The notes beneath the pieces are model-generated. The model was given only the letters and a program-made list of their open reading frames with translations, had not been told where the DNA came from and made no database searches. Positions 45,459-53,293 of a stretch of 64,000 nt of DNA are shown here, in pieces. Both the position numbers and the translations under genes were made by a program. Every line of letters starts with the position of its first letter. Position 1 is the first letter of the stretch. The DNA comes from Streptomyces hygroscopicus (GTDB lineage Bacteria > Actinomycetota > Actinomycetes > Streptomycetales > Streptomycetaceae): positions 9,796,001-9,860,000 of the forward strand of contig CP018627.1 of NCBI GenBank assembly GCA_002021875.1. The letters run 5' to 3'.

Positions 45459-46271
45459 TCAGCCCCCCGCGATTCCGGTGGAGACCGCCTCCCAGCGCTC
45501 CCACTCCGCGAGCCGCGCCGGGTAGACCTGGCGCATCAGATCGAGCGGTCCCGTGCCGAGGAAGAACCGCAGCGGCGGCTCGTCGGCGTCGGCGAGCGTG
45601 AGGATCGCCTTCCGGGTGGCCGCGGGGTCCTGGCGCACCGCCGCGGCGCGGTGCATCGTGGCGCGGAAGTCGTCGTAGGCGGGCAGCCGTTCCGCGTGCG
45701 CGGAGGAGGATCCGGCCCAGTCCGTGGCGTATCCGGCGGGTTCCACGAGGATCACCTTGATACCGAAGCCGGCGACCTCGGCGGCGAGTGATTCGGTGAG
45801 GCCCTCCAGGGCGAACTTGGAGGCGTGGTAGAGGCCGAGGCCGGGCAGCGCGAACACCCCGCCGATGGATGACACCTGGAGGATGCGGCCGTGCCCCTGC
45901 GCGCGGAGCTGGGGCAGCACCGCCCGGGTGACCCACAGGGCCCCGAAGAGGTTGGTCTCCAACTGGGCGCGCGCATCCGCCTCGGTGACCTCCTCGACCA
46001 TGCCGAAGAGGCCGTAACCGGCGTTGTTGACGACGACGTCCAGGCCGCCGAAGTGCTCCACCGCGCGGGCGACGGCACCCTCGACGGCGGTGCGGTCGGT
46101 GACGTCGAGGCGGATCGGCAGCACCGCGTCGCCGTAGCGCGAGGTCAGCGGTGCCAGGGTGGCGGTGTCGCGGGCCGTGGCCACGACCCGGTCGCCGCGG
46201 TCGAGCGCGGCGAGCGCCCATTCCCGGCCGAAGCCGCGGGAGGTGCCGGTGATGAACCATGTCTTGGCCAT
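45459..46271 (-). CDS. SDR-family oxidoreductase
   Basis: 270 residues from ATG 46271; 22 upstream codons were discarded. Classical SDR: TGTSRGFGREWA, NNAGYGLFG, VSSIGG, and YHASKFALEG giving YxxxK. Of the same subtype as the SDR at 37334-38209. It is divergent from a TetR gene over a nested palindrome. Substrate unknown. Confidence 0.88.
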   Translation of the reverse strand: MAKTWFITGTSRGFGREWALAALDRGDRVVATARDTATLAPLTSRYGDAVLPIRLDVTDRTAVEGAVARAVEHFGGLDVVVNNAGYGLFGMVEEVTEADARAQLETNLFGALWVTRAVLPQLRAQGHGRILQVSSIGGVFALPGLGLYHASKFALEGLTESLAAEVAGFGIKVILVEPAGYATDWAGSSSAHAERLPAYDDFRATMHRAAAVRQDPAATRKAILTLADADEPPLRFFLGTGPLDLMRQVYPARLAEWERWEAVSTGIAGG

Positions 46272-46304
46272 GGGAGATGTCCTCGATGTCCTTGGCGAGT
46301 ACCG

Positions 46305-46339
46305 ACTTGAACAGTGTTCTAGTAGAACGGTGTTCAAGT
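46305..46339. promoter_or_regulatory. Nested TetR operator
   Basis: ACTTGAACA (46305-46313) and TGTTCAAGT (46331-46339) are perfect 9-bp arms; inside them GTTCT-N3-AGAAC (46316-46328) is a second dyad. This nested layout suits binding of one or two TetR dimers between the SDR and TetR starts. Confidence 0.65.
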
Positions 46340-46397
46340 TAGGACTGCCTAAGCCATACTGTCAAGGCAGAACAGAACGGTGAGGAACGGAGAGAGC

Positions 46398-47054
46398 ATG
46401 CGCCTGAGGCGATCCAATGTGCTTGAAGGGGCCATGCGGCTCCTCGAGGAGGAGGGGCTCGCCGGTCTCACGATGCGCAGGCTGGCTTCCGCGCTCGACG
46501 TCCGCCCCAGCGCGCTGTACTGGCACTTCGCGGACAAGCGCGCGCTGCTCGACGCCATGGCGGAGGAACTCGTCTCCGGTGTCCCGGACCCGGACGAGGC
46601 CCTGCCGTGGGACGAGCGCGTGGCCGTGCTGGCGCGGGGCCTGCGCGACGCACTGCTCTCGCACCGCGATGGCGCGCGGCTGCACGCGGGCACCTTCGTC
46701 AGCGGCCCCCACACGCTCCGACTCGGCAACGCGCTCCTCGCCGCCCTCACCGACGCGGGGCTGCCGCGCGCCCAGGCGACCGGCACGGTCTTCGGCCTGC
46801 TGCACTTCGTCCTCGGTCACACCATCGAGGAGCAGGCGCGCGACGAACTGCGCGCCGCGAAGCAGTGGGACCCGGAACGGGTGGTGGCAGCCGCCGGCGA
46901 CTTCCCCGAACTCGCCGCGGGCCTGGCCGCCTTCGAGACGGCGAGCCCCGACGAACGCTTCGCCGACGGCGTGGGAGGGATCCTTGACGGGGTTCGGTGG
47001 CGGGTGGGCGTCCGGAAGGGGGGCAGCGATTCTGCTTCCGGGTCGGTTTCGTGA
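46398..47054 (+). CDS. TetR-family regulator (TetR_C-type ligand domain)
   Basis: 218 residues from ATG 46398, a GGAGAGAG sequence lying before it. Helix-turn-helix LTMRRLASALDVRPSALYWH followed by FADKRALLDAMA, the form found in tetracycline-repressor-like TetR_C proteins. The C-terminal domain has the LGHTIEEQARDELRA pattern. It likely controls the divergent SDR. Confidence 0.88.
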   Translation: MRLRRSNVLEGAMRLLEEEGLAGLTMRRLASALDVRPSALYWHFADKRALLDAMAEELVSGVPDPDEALPWDERVAVLARGLRDALLSHRDGARLHAGTFVSGPHTLRLGNALLAALTDAGLPRAQATGTVFGLLHFVLGHTIEEQARDELRAAKQWDPERVVAAAGDFPELAAGLAAFETASPDERFADGVGGILDGVRWRVGVRKGGSDSASGSVS

Positions 47055-47209
47055 GCCATGCGAAAGGCATCGGCGTGCGGTCCTCGCCGATGCCGGGAGA
47101 GAGGCGACCGCTGTCCATCCTGAGGGCCGCGGTGTGGCCACATACCGTGCGCCGGGGACCGGACATCGGGGACGATCGCATGGTGCACCCGAAGTGAGGA
47201 GAACACCCT

Positions 47210-48124
47210 ATGTTGCGTGTCAAAGCCCTTCTGCACTACGGACTCCAGGTGCCTTCCCTGGACACGGGGCAGGGCTTCTACGACGCGTTCGGCCTGCGCA
47301 CGGCCGAGCGGGGCAACGCCGTGGCCGTCCGCTGTGACGGCCGTGAGCAGGACCAGACGGTGCTGGTGGAAGGGCCGGTCAAGCGGCTGCACCATGTGGC
47401 GTTCGCCGTGGAGCCGGGGTCCCTGCCCGAATGGCAGCGCCACCTGGAGGGCCTCGGTGTCCGCCTGCTCGACGCCCCCGCCGAGCTGCCGGGTGGCCTG
47501 TGGTTCCGTGACCACGAGGGCAATCTGCTGAATCTGCGGGACGAGGAGATCAGCTCCTGGCGGGACTTCGGCACCACGGACGCGCACGAGCCCAACTTCG
47601 GCGATCGCGTCCGCCGCGTCGACCAGGCCCGCTGGCTCACCGCCGACGAGAAGCCGCGCCCCCGACGACTTGGCCACATGCTGATCTTCAGTACGGATCT
47701 GGACGCGTCCGAGGCGTTCTACGCCCGCACCCTGGGCCTGCGGCTCTCGGACCGCGTCCGGTCCATGGCGACCTTCATGAACTCGGGCCCCGGCGATCAC
47801 CACGTCTTCGGCTTCGTGTCCGGCACCCACCCCGGCCTGCACCACTCGAGCTGGGAGGTCGCCGACATCGACCAGATCGCGTTGGGCGCGCGGACCATGG
47901 CCGCCGCGGGCCACAGCCATGGCTGGGGCCTCGGCCGGCACACACTGGGCTCCAACTTCTTCCACTACATCCAGGACCCGTGGGGCAGTTGGATCGAGTA
48001 CTCCAGCGACATGGACTGCATCACCGAGAACTGGAAGGCGGGCGACTGGGACTGCCCGCCCGCTGTCTGGAGCCCCGAGATGCCTGCCGACTTCATCGTC
48101 AACCAGGAGCAGAAGCCCTCCTGA
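47210..48124 (+). CDS. Extradiol (VOC-fold) ring-cleavage dioxygenase
   Basis: 304 residues of two-domain vicinal-oxygen-chelate fold. The metal ligands fall where expected: H156 (RLGHMLIF), H211 or H212 (LHHSSWEV) and E263 (WIEYSSD). The GHSHGWGLGRHTLGSNFFHY segment holds the usual acid-base His and Tyr. It should cleave a catechol-like ring next to the hydroxyls with Fe(II)/O2; the ring substrate is unknown. The upstream ribosome site is GAGGAG. No other ring-degradation gene is next to it. Confidence 0.87.
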   Translation: MLRVKALLHYGLQVPSLDTGQGFYDAFGLRTAERGNAVAVRCDGREQDQTVLVEGPVKRLHHVAFAVEPGSLPEWQRHLEGLGVRLLDAPAELPGGLWFRDHEGNLLNLRDEEISSWRDFGTTDAHEPNFGDRVRRVDQARWLTADEKPRPRRLGHMLIFSTDLDASEAFYARTLGLRLSDRVRSMATFMNSGPGDHHVFGFVSGTHPGLHHSSWEVADIDQIALGARTMAAAGHSHGWGLGRHTLGSNFFHYIQDPWGSWIEYSSDMDCITENWKAGDWDCPPAVWSPEMPADFIVNQEQKPS

Positions 48125-48174
48125 CCTCCACCCGGCCGTGGCGGGCCGTCACCAGGGAGTCGACGATCGAGGGC

Positions 48175-48645
48175 TCAGTCGTCCGTTGCGGGGCGGCTCT
48201 TGGCGCTCCCATGGCCGTGCCCGTGCCCGTGCCTGTGCCCATGGCCGTGCCCGTGAGAGTGGCCGTGGCCGTGTCCGGATCCCTCGGAGGGAGCGGGCAC
48301 CGCGTCGCCCGCGCGCAGCGGCGCTGCCTCGTATCTGCCTTCGTGAGCGACGATCGGCCGCCGGTCGCCGGCGAGTTCGGGGTGCTTTTCCTCCAGCTTC
48401 TGCCGGGATTCAGCCGTGCGCCGCAGGTCGGTGACGTACTCACGGTCGCCGCGGTACGTCCCCTTCCAGGTCTGCGGCATCCGCTCCGGCGGCGGTGGCA
48501 CGGTGGCGGCGCCACCCAGGGCGAAGCTGCTGGGTATCTTGCGGGTGGCGCCGCCGCACTCCGGGCAGCTCGGCAGCGGTGCGGTGTACGACTGGATCAC
48601 CTCGAAGCGGTGTCCGGTCTCGCAGGCGAGTTCATAGATGGCCAT
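48175..48645 (-). CDS. FmdB-family zinc-ribbon protein with His-Gly tail
   Basis: 156 residues from ATG 48645. The N-terminal FmdB-type ribbon reads MAIYELACETGHRFE... followed by SCPECGGATRKIPSSF; CPEC and the upstream Cys/His pair bind zinc. A helical middle (REYVTDLRRTAESRQKLEEK) follows. The C-terminal part from about 126 has 11 His alternating mainly with Gly, which should bind Ni, Co, Zn or Cu. FmdB proteins are linked with formamidase and other metabolic operons; the role is uncertain. It is the last gene of the lactonase operon, 13 bp after the transhydrogenase. Confidence 0.8.
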   Translation of the reverse strand: MAIYELACETGHRFEVIQSYTAPLPSCPECGGATRKIPSSFALGGAATVPPPPERMPQTWKGTYRGDREYVTDLRRTAESRQKLEEKHPELAGDRRPIVAHEGRYEAAPLRAGDAVPAPSEGSGHGHGHSHGHGHGHRHGHGHGHGSAKSRPATDD

Positions 48646-48658
48646 GGGGTCCCTCACA

Positions 48659-49948
48659 TCACCAGAGCGTCAGAGAGCGGTTGAGGATGCCGGCCACGTC
48701 GTCCTCGGTGACCGTGCGCGGAGCGGTGGACAGCAGTCGCTGCTGCTTCATGGCGCCTTCCACCAGCGCCGGGATGTCTCCCTCGCCGTAGCCGACACCA
48801 CCGATGCCGTTGGGCATGCCGATGTCGCGCATCAACTGCTCGATCGCGGTGGGCAGACACTCGGCGGGGTCGGCGGGGCGTTCCATCCCCGGGGCGAGGA
48901 GTTCCGCGGCCCGCAGATGCCGCTCGGGCTGGGCGGAGAAGGTGAAGCGGAACGCCTCCGGCGCGGTGAGCGAGACCGCCATTCCGTGCGGCACCATTGG
49001 CTCGTGTGCGGGGTAGCCGGCGGGGTGGAAGTCCTTCACCCGTCCGGCGATCGGGTAGGCGTTGGCGTGGGGGATGTGGACGCCCGCGTTGCCGAATCCG
49101 AGACCGGCGAAGGTTGCCGCCAGCGCCATGTCGGACCGCGCCTGGGGGTTGTCGCCGTCGCGGACCGCGGTGCGGAAGGACTGTGCGAGCAGGTGCAGCG
49201 CCCGTTCCGACCACGCGTCGGAGATGGGATTGGCGCCGCAGTACGGCACGCGCTGCTCGGGGCGCTTGTGTGGGTAGGTGTCGTACGGGCGGGCCGTGTA
49301 GCTCTCCAGCGCGTGGCACAGGATGTCCATGCCGCTGGCGGCGGTCACCCCGGCGGGCTGGGTGAAGGTCAGGTCCGGATCGATGACCGCGAGCGTGGGC
49401 CGCAGGCGGGCGTGGCTGATGCCGGTCTTGACCTTCAGCTCCAGGACGTCCAGCACACAGATGGTGGTGCTCTCCGCGCCGGTTCCGGTGGTGGTGGGGA
49501 CCGCGACCAGCGGCCCCAGCGGGTTCACGGGCGCCAGCGCCCGGCCCACCGGCGCGTTGATGTAGTCCATCAGCTCGCCGGGGTTGGTGCTGAGCAGGTT
49601 GACGGCCTTGGCGGTGTCGATGCTGGAGCCGCCGCCCACCGCGACGAAGGCGTCCCACGGGCCCGACGCCAGCGCATGGTCCACCGCCTGCCGCAGGCTG
49701 ACGTCGGTGGGCTCCACGTGTACGCCGTCGAAGACGTGGGCTTCGATGCCGAACGCGGTCATCCGCTCGGCGATGCGGTGCGGCGCGCCGGTGGCGGCCA
49801 CCCCGGCGTCGGTGATCACGAGGACCCGGCGGGCCCCGTGCTGGGCGAGGTCGTAGCCGATCTCGTCGGATGCTCCCGGCCCGAACTTCAGGGCCGGGGC
49901 GCCGTAGGTGAAAACTGACTCGGGTCCGGCCGGAGCGGTGGTGCTCAT
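48659..49948 (-). CDS. Hydroxyacid-oxoacid transhydrogenase-like iron alcohol dehydrogenase
   Basis: 429 residues of type III Fe-ADH fold. It opens FTYGAPALKFGPGASDEIGYDL like ADHFE1/HOT proteins. The NAD motif is VAVGGGSSIDTAKAVNLL; the metal-binding segment has GMDILCHALESY (Asp, His), IPHANAYP and VPHGMAVS (His ligands). HOT oxidises 4-hydroxybutyrate to succinate semialdehyde, using 2-oxoglutarate as acceptor and giving D-2-hydroxyglutarate (family knowledge). With a lactonase before it, this fits a gamma-butyrolactone or related hydroxy-acid path. Note the two-residue shift in the family label: maleylacetate reductases are close relatives. Confidence 0.82.
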   Translation of the reverse strand: MSTTAPAGPESVFTYGAPALKFGPGASDEIGYDLAQHGARRVLVITDAGVAATGAPHRIAERMTAFGIEAHVFDGVHVEPTDVSLRQAVDHALASGPWDAFVAVGGGSSIDTAKAVNLLSTNPGELMDYINAPVGRALAPVNPLGPLVAVPTTTGTGAESTTICVLDVLELKVKTGISHARLRPTLAVIDPDLTFTQPAGVTAASGMDILCHALESYTARPYDTYPHKRPEQRVPYCGANPISDAWSERALHLLAQSFRTAVRDGDNPQARSDMALAATFAGLGFGNAGVHIPHANAYPIAGRVKDFHPAGYPAHEPMVPHGMAVSLTAPEAFRFTFSAQPERHLRAAELLAPGMERPADPAECLPTAIEQLMRDIGMPNGIGGVGYGEGDIPALVEGAMKQQRLLSTAPRTVTEDDVAGILNRSLTLW

Positions 49949-50025
49949 ACGCGTCCCTCCTGGGGATCGGTTGGGTCCCAGCGGCGCGGCGAACGGTACC
50001 GGAGCGCCGACCGGGACCCGGACGA

Positions 50026-50835
50026 TCAGGCGTAGAAGCCGCTGGGGGCGAGCCGCATCGTGCGCAGTTGCTCGGCGTCGTGGCCGAAGACGACGGTGGC
50101 GTCCGACTGCTCGGCGATGCCGCGGATCTTCTCCACCGAGCCGTACCAGGCGGACAGATCGTTGACGATGGCGGCGGGGGTGGCCGGCGGGCCGTAGGAG
50201 TCACCCATATAGACGGCGTCCGAGGTGAAGAGCATGGTCCCGGTCTCCGGCAGTTCGACCTTCATCGCCATGGTGCCGGGGGTGTGCCCGGGAGCCTCGA
50301 TGAGGGTGACACCGGGCAGGATCTCGGTGTCGCCGCTGACGGTGTCGAAGTCACACGCCGCGTAGTCCGCCTTGAGGTGGGCACCGTTGAAGGCGCCGTC
50401 GAAGCCGAAGGCGAACTCCTTCTCCTTCTCGTGGCACACCAGCTTCGCGCCGGTGCCGGTGAACATGCCGATGTTCCCGGCGTGGTCGAAGTGCAGATGG
50501 GACAGGACCAGGTAGTCGATGTCCTGGGGTTGGACGCCGAGCTGGCCGAGCCGCGCGTCGAGATACTCCTCGTCGCTCACCTGGTCGTAGGGGAAGTACT
50601 CCTGCAGACCGGTCGGGGCCCAGCGGGTCTCCCAGTCGCGGGGACAGCTCGTGTCCCACAGCAGGGTGCCCCCAGGGGTTTCCACGAGGACGCAGTGGGT
50701 GGTGCAGGAGTACCACTCGGGCGGCCGCTGGTGCTCGGTGCGCGTCCGCATCGTACGGCCGGCCTTGAGCAGCAGCCACGTCAGATCGCAGCTCATCGCT
50801 CCGCAGCTCAGTACGTGGACTTTGTTGGCGGTCAT
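50026..50835 (-). CDS. MBL-fold lactonase, AttM/AiiA-type (N-acyl homoserine / gamma-butyrolactone lactonase family)
   Basis: 269 residues. Two-zinc site H113-LH115-F-D117-H118 in SHLHFDHAGN, H184 in EAPGHTPG, and D206 in TSDAVYMG, then GHD near the end. Insertion and length match AttM/BlcC-type lactonases that open AHL or gamma-butyrolactone rings. The gene order lactonase then Fe-ADH parallels BlcC-BlcB in Agrobacterium (lactone to hydroxybutyrate to semialdehyde). It belongs to the SDR-MHS-lactonase-HOT-FmdB operon. In Streptomyces such an enzyme could also degrade butyrolactone signals. Confidence 0.85.
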   Translation of the reverse strand: MTANKVHVLSCGAMSCDLTWLLLKAGRTMRTRTEHQRPPEWYSCTTHCVLVETPGGTLLWDTSCPRDWETRWAPTGLQEYFPYDQVSDEEYLDARLGQLGVQPQDIDYLVLSHLHFDHAGNIGMFTGTGAKLVCHEKEKEFAFGFDGAFNGAHLKADYAACDFDTVSGDTEILPGVTLIEAPGHTPGTMAMKVELPETGTMLFTSDAVYMGDSYGPPATPAAIVNDLSAWYGSVEKIRGIAEQSDATVVFGHDAEQLRTMRLAPSGFYA

Positions 50836-50933
50836 GGAGCTTCACCTCCGGTCGGGAAACATCGGGAAACATACGGGTCGGTAGGTGTGGGTTGGGGAGG
50901 GCAGTGGGCGGGCGGGGGAGGGAATTCCCCGGC

Positions 50934-52286
50934 TCAGGTGTCGTGCCGGGGGTGCAGATCGCGGCCCCGGGATTCCCGGACGATCAGCGCGCAGACCAGC
51001 CCGACCAGCGCCGCTCCCGCCCAGATCGAGGCGATCGGCCAGGACGCACCGTCGGCCGCGTTGACGAGTGCGCCCGCCACGAGCGGCACGAACCCGGCCA
51101 CGACACCGCCGAGCTGATAGCCGATCGACGTACCGGTGTACCGGACGTCGGCGGGGAACAGCTCCGCGTACAGCGCCGCGGTGGGCGCGTACATACCCGC
51201 GTGCGCCACGGCGAGCGCGAGCAGCATGGCCAGCCAGGCGAGCCCGGTCTGCCCGGTCGCCAGCAGCCAGAAGAACGGGAAGGCGAGAACGGCCGTGAAC
51301 GCGGCGGCGCTCAGGAACACGGGCCGTCGGCCCCATCGGTCCGACAGCGCGCCGAAGCAGGGCACCGTCAGCGCCTCGGCCACCGCCGCGATGAGCATCC
51401 CGGTCAGCAGCACACTCCGCGACAGCCCGAGGTGGGACGAGCCGTAGGACAGCACGAAAACCGAGACGATGTAGAAGGGGACACCGGCCGAGACGTACAT
51501 GCCGACGGTGAGGGCGATCGCCTTCCCGTGGTGGCGGAACGCCTCCATGGCCGGCATCTTGCGCGCCCGCCCCGACGCCTTCACCTGGACGAACGTCTGT
51601 GTCTCGGTGATGCGCGAGCGGAGGAACAGCCCGACCGCGATCAGCACGATGCTGAGCAGGAAGGGGATCCGCCAGCCCCAGGCGAGGAGGTCGTCATCGG
51701 GCAGTGTGGAGACCGCCGCGAACACGGTCGACGAGAGCACCAGCCCCAGCGGCACACCCATCTGCGGCAGGCTCCCGTAGAAGCCGCGCCGGTCCCGCGG
51801 CGAGGACTCCACGACCATGGTCACCGCACCGCCCCACTCGCCGCCGACGGCGAAACCCTGGAGGAAGCGCAGCGTGACCAGCAGGATGGGCGCCCAGATG
51901 CCGATGGTCTGGTAGCCCGGCAGCAGGCCGACGATGACGGTCGCCGCGCCCATCAGGAACAGCGTGAGCATGAGCGCGTTTTTGCGCCCCACGCGGTCCC
52001 CGAAGTGACCGAAGATCACTCCACCGAGCGGGCGGGCGATGAAGCCGACCGCGAAGGTGGCGAACGCGGCCAGCGTGCCGGCCGCCGGTGAGAAGTCGGG
52101 AAAGAACTCCGTGCCGAAGACCAGTGCCGCGGCGAGGCCGTAGATGTAGAAGTCGTACCACTCGATGGTGGTGCCGATCATGCCCGCCAGGGCCGTTCGG
52201 CGGATGGCGGAGGCGGCCCGGGGAGCCTCGGGGGACTGGCCGGCTCTGGCCTCGGTTGCTGTGTCGGTGACGGGAATATGGCTCAT
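50934..52286 (-). CDS. MFS transporter, metabolite:H+ symporter (MHS) family
   Basis: 450 residues with 12 membrane spans. MHS signs: GTTIEWYDFYIYGLAAALVF near the start and GDRVGRKNALMLTLFLMGA between helices 2 and 3, and RFLQGFAVGGEWGGA in helix 4. MHS carriers take up carboxylates such as ketoglutarate, proline/betaine or hydroxy acids. It lies 50 bp after the SDR and 98 bp ahead of the lactonase in one probable operon, so it most likely imports the pathway substrate. Confidence 0.88.
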   Translation of the reverse strand: MSHIPVTDTATEARAGQSPEAPRAASAIRRTALAGMIGTTIEWYDFYIYGLAAALVFGTEFFPDFSPAAGTLAAFATFAVGFIARPLGGVIFGHFGDRVGRKNALMLTLFLMGAATVIVGLLPGYQTIGIWAPILLVTLRFLQGFAVGGEWGGAVTMVVESSPRDRRGFYGSLPQMGVPLGLVLSSTVFAAVSTLPDDDLLAWGWRIPFLLSIVLIAVGLFLRSRITETQTFVQVKASGRARKMPAMEAFRHHGKAIALTVGMYVSAGVPFYIVSVFVLSYGSSHLGLSRSVLLTGMLIAAVAEALTVPCFGALSDRWGRRPVFLSAAAFTAVLAFPFFWLLATGQTGLAWLAMLLALAVAHAGMYAPTAALYAELFPADVRYTGTSIGYQLGGVVAGFVPLVAGALVNAADGASWPIASIWAGAALVGLVCALIVRESRGRDLHPRHDT

Positions 52287-52336
52287 GCGGCTGCGCTGCT
52301 CTCGTCTGGGGGAGTCAGGTGAACTTGTCGACCGCG

Positions 52337-53110
52337 TCAGAGAGTTGGCACCATGCCGCCGTCACACCGCAGGGCACTGCCCGTGACGTACGCGGCCTGG
52401 GTGCTGCACAGAAACGCGGCGACGGCGCCGAACTCATCGGGGTCGCCGTAGCGTCCGGCCGGGATCGCGGCCTTGGACGCGGCCTCGACCTCGTCGAGCG
52501 ACTGGCCGGTGCGCTGGGCGGCGGCCTCGTCGATCTGCCGGGCGCGCGGGGTGGCGATGCGCCCGGGAAGCAGGGAGTTGACCGTCACGCCGTGGGCGGC
52601 GACTTCGGCGGCGAGGGTTTTGAGATATCCGGCGAGCGCGGCCCGCCCGAGGTTGGACAGTGAGAGGTTCGGCAGGGGCGCCTGCACGCTCGTCGAGCTG
52701 ATGCTCAGGACGCGGCCCCACCCCTTCTCGACCATGGCCGGCAGGGTGCCCCGCACCAGGATCTGCTGGGGGGTGACCAGCGTGGCGATGGCTTGCTCGA
52801 CCCCGGCGGTGTCGATGGCGCGGGCCGGTCCGGGCGTTGGCCCCGGCCCGTTCAGTACGAGGATGTCGAGGTCGCCGACGGCCTCGCGGGCCGCCGTGAG
52901 GAGCCGCTCCGCGCCGCCGTCCGCGACCAGGTCACAGCCCACGCCGACCGCGCCCGGCAGCTCGCCCGCCACCTCCTTGGCTCGCTCGGCCGAGCGGCCC
53001 GTGACCACGACGGTGACGCCTTCCCCCGCCAGGGCCCGGGCGGTCGCCCGGCCAAGACCGGAGGTGGACGCGCAGATGAGAGCGGTTTTGCCTGCCAGAC
53101 CGAGTTGCAT
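52337..53110 (-). CDS. Atypical SDR-family protein lacking the YxxxK pair
   Basis: 257 residues from ATG 53110 (AGGAAGG 6 nt upstream). Rossmann motif ALICASTSGLGRATA and NGPGP, with Ser in ISSTS, are in place. The usual Y-SASK is replaced by S-NLGR (LSLSNLGRAALAGYLK), so both Tyr and Lys are missing. Relatives with LSN-RAAL exist among 3-oxoacyl-reductase-like SDRs, so it may act differently, or bind only. First gene of the operon driven from the 53124-53146 operator. Confidence 0.82.
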   Translation of the reverse strand: MQLGLAGKTALICASTSGLGRATARALAGEGVTVVVTGRSAERAKEVAGELPGAVGVGCDLVADGGAERLLTAAREAVGDLDILVLNGPGPTPGPARAIDTAGVEQAIATLVTPQQILVRGTLPAMVEKGWGRVLSISSTSVQAPLPNLSLSNLGRAALAGYLKTLAAEVAAHGVTVNSLLPGRIATPRARQIDEAAAQRTGQSLDEVEAASKAAIPAGRYGDPDEFGAVAAFLCSTQAAYVTGSALRCDGGMVPTL

Positions 53111-53123
53111 GGCACCTTCCTGT

Positions 53124-53146
53124 GTCTGAAATACAAGACGCTGTCT
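53124..53146. promoter_or_regulatory. IclR-type operator A (upstream of SDR operon)
   Basis: GTCT (53124-53127)-N8-AGAC (53136-53139)-N3-GTCT (53143-53146), followed by AATAT. Start of the SDR gene is 14 bp to the left. It shares spacing with operators D and E. Confidence 0.65.
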
Positions 53147-53232
53147 AATATGCAAACCAGATGGTGCCCACGTGTGCGGCGCACGTCAAGGCTTGACGCC
53201 CGCCGAAACCACGAGCGAGACTCCGATTTCTC

Positions 53233-53243
53233 AGACAGCGTCT
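53233..53243. promoter_or_regulatory. IclR-type operator B (upstream of FMN oxidase)
   Basis: AGAC (53233-53236)-N3-GTCT (53240-53243), followed by GATAT. It lies 51 bp before the FMN oxidase ATG. The outer GTCT/AGAC boxes are not kept here. Confidence 0.55.
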
Positions 53244-53293
53244 GATATCTCGTCGTTCGTCGAACGGCCTTCGACACCCGCACATCGAGAGGC

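Noticed and set aside
48200..48280. Short tandem repeats as a CRISPR or regulatory array
   Set aside because: They are codons for the His-Gly tail of the FmdB-like protein.
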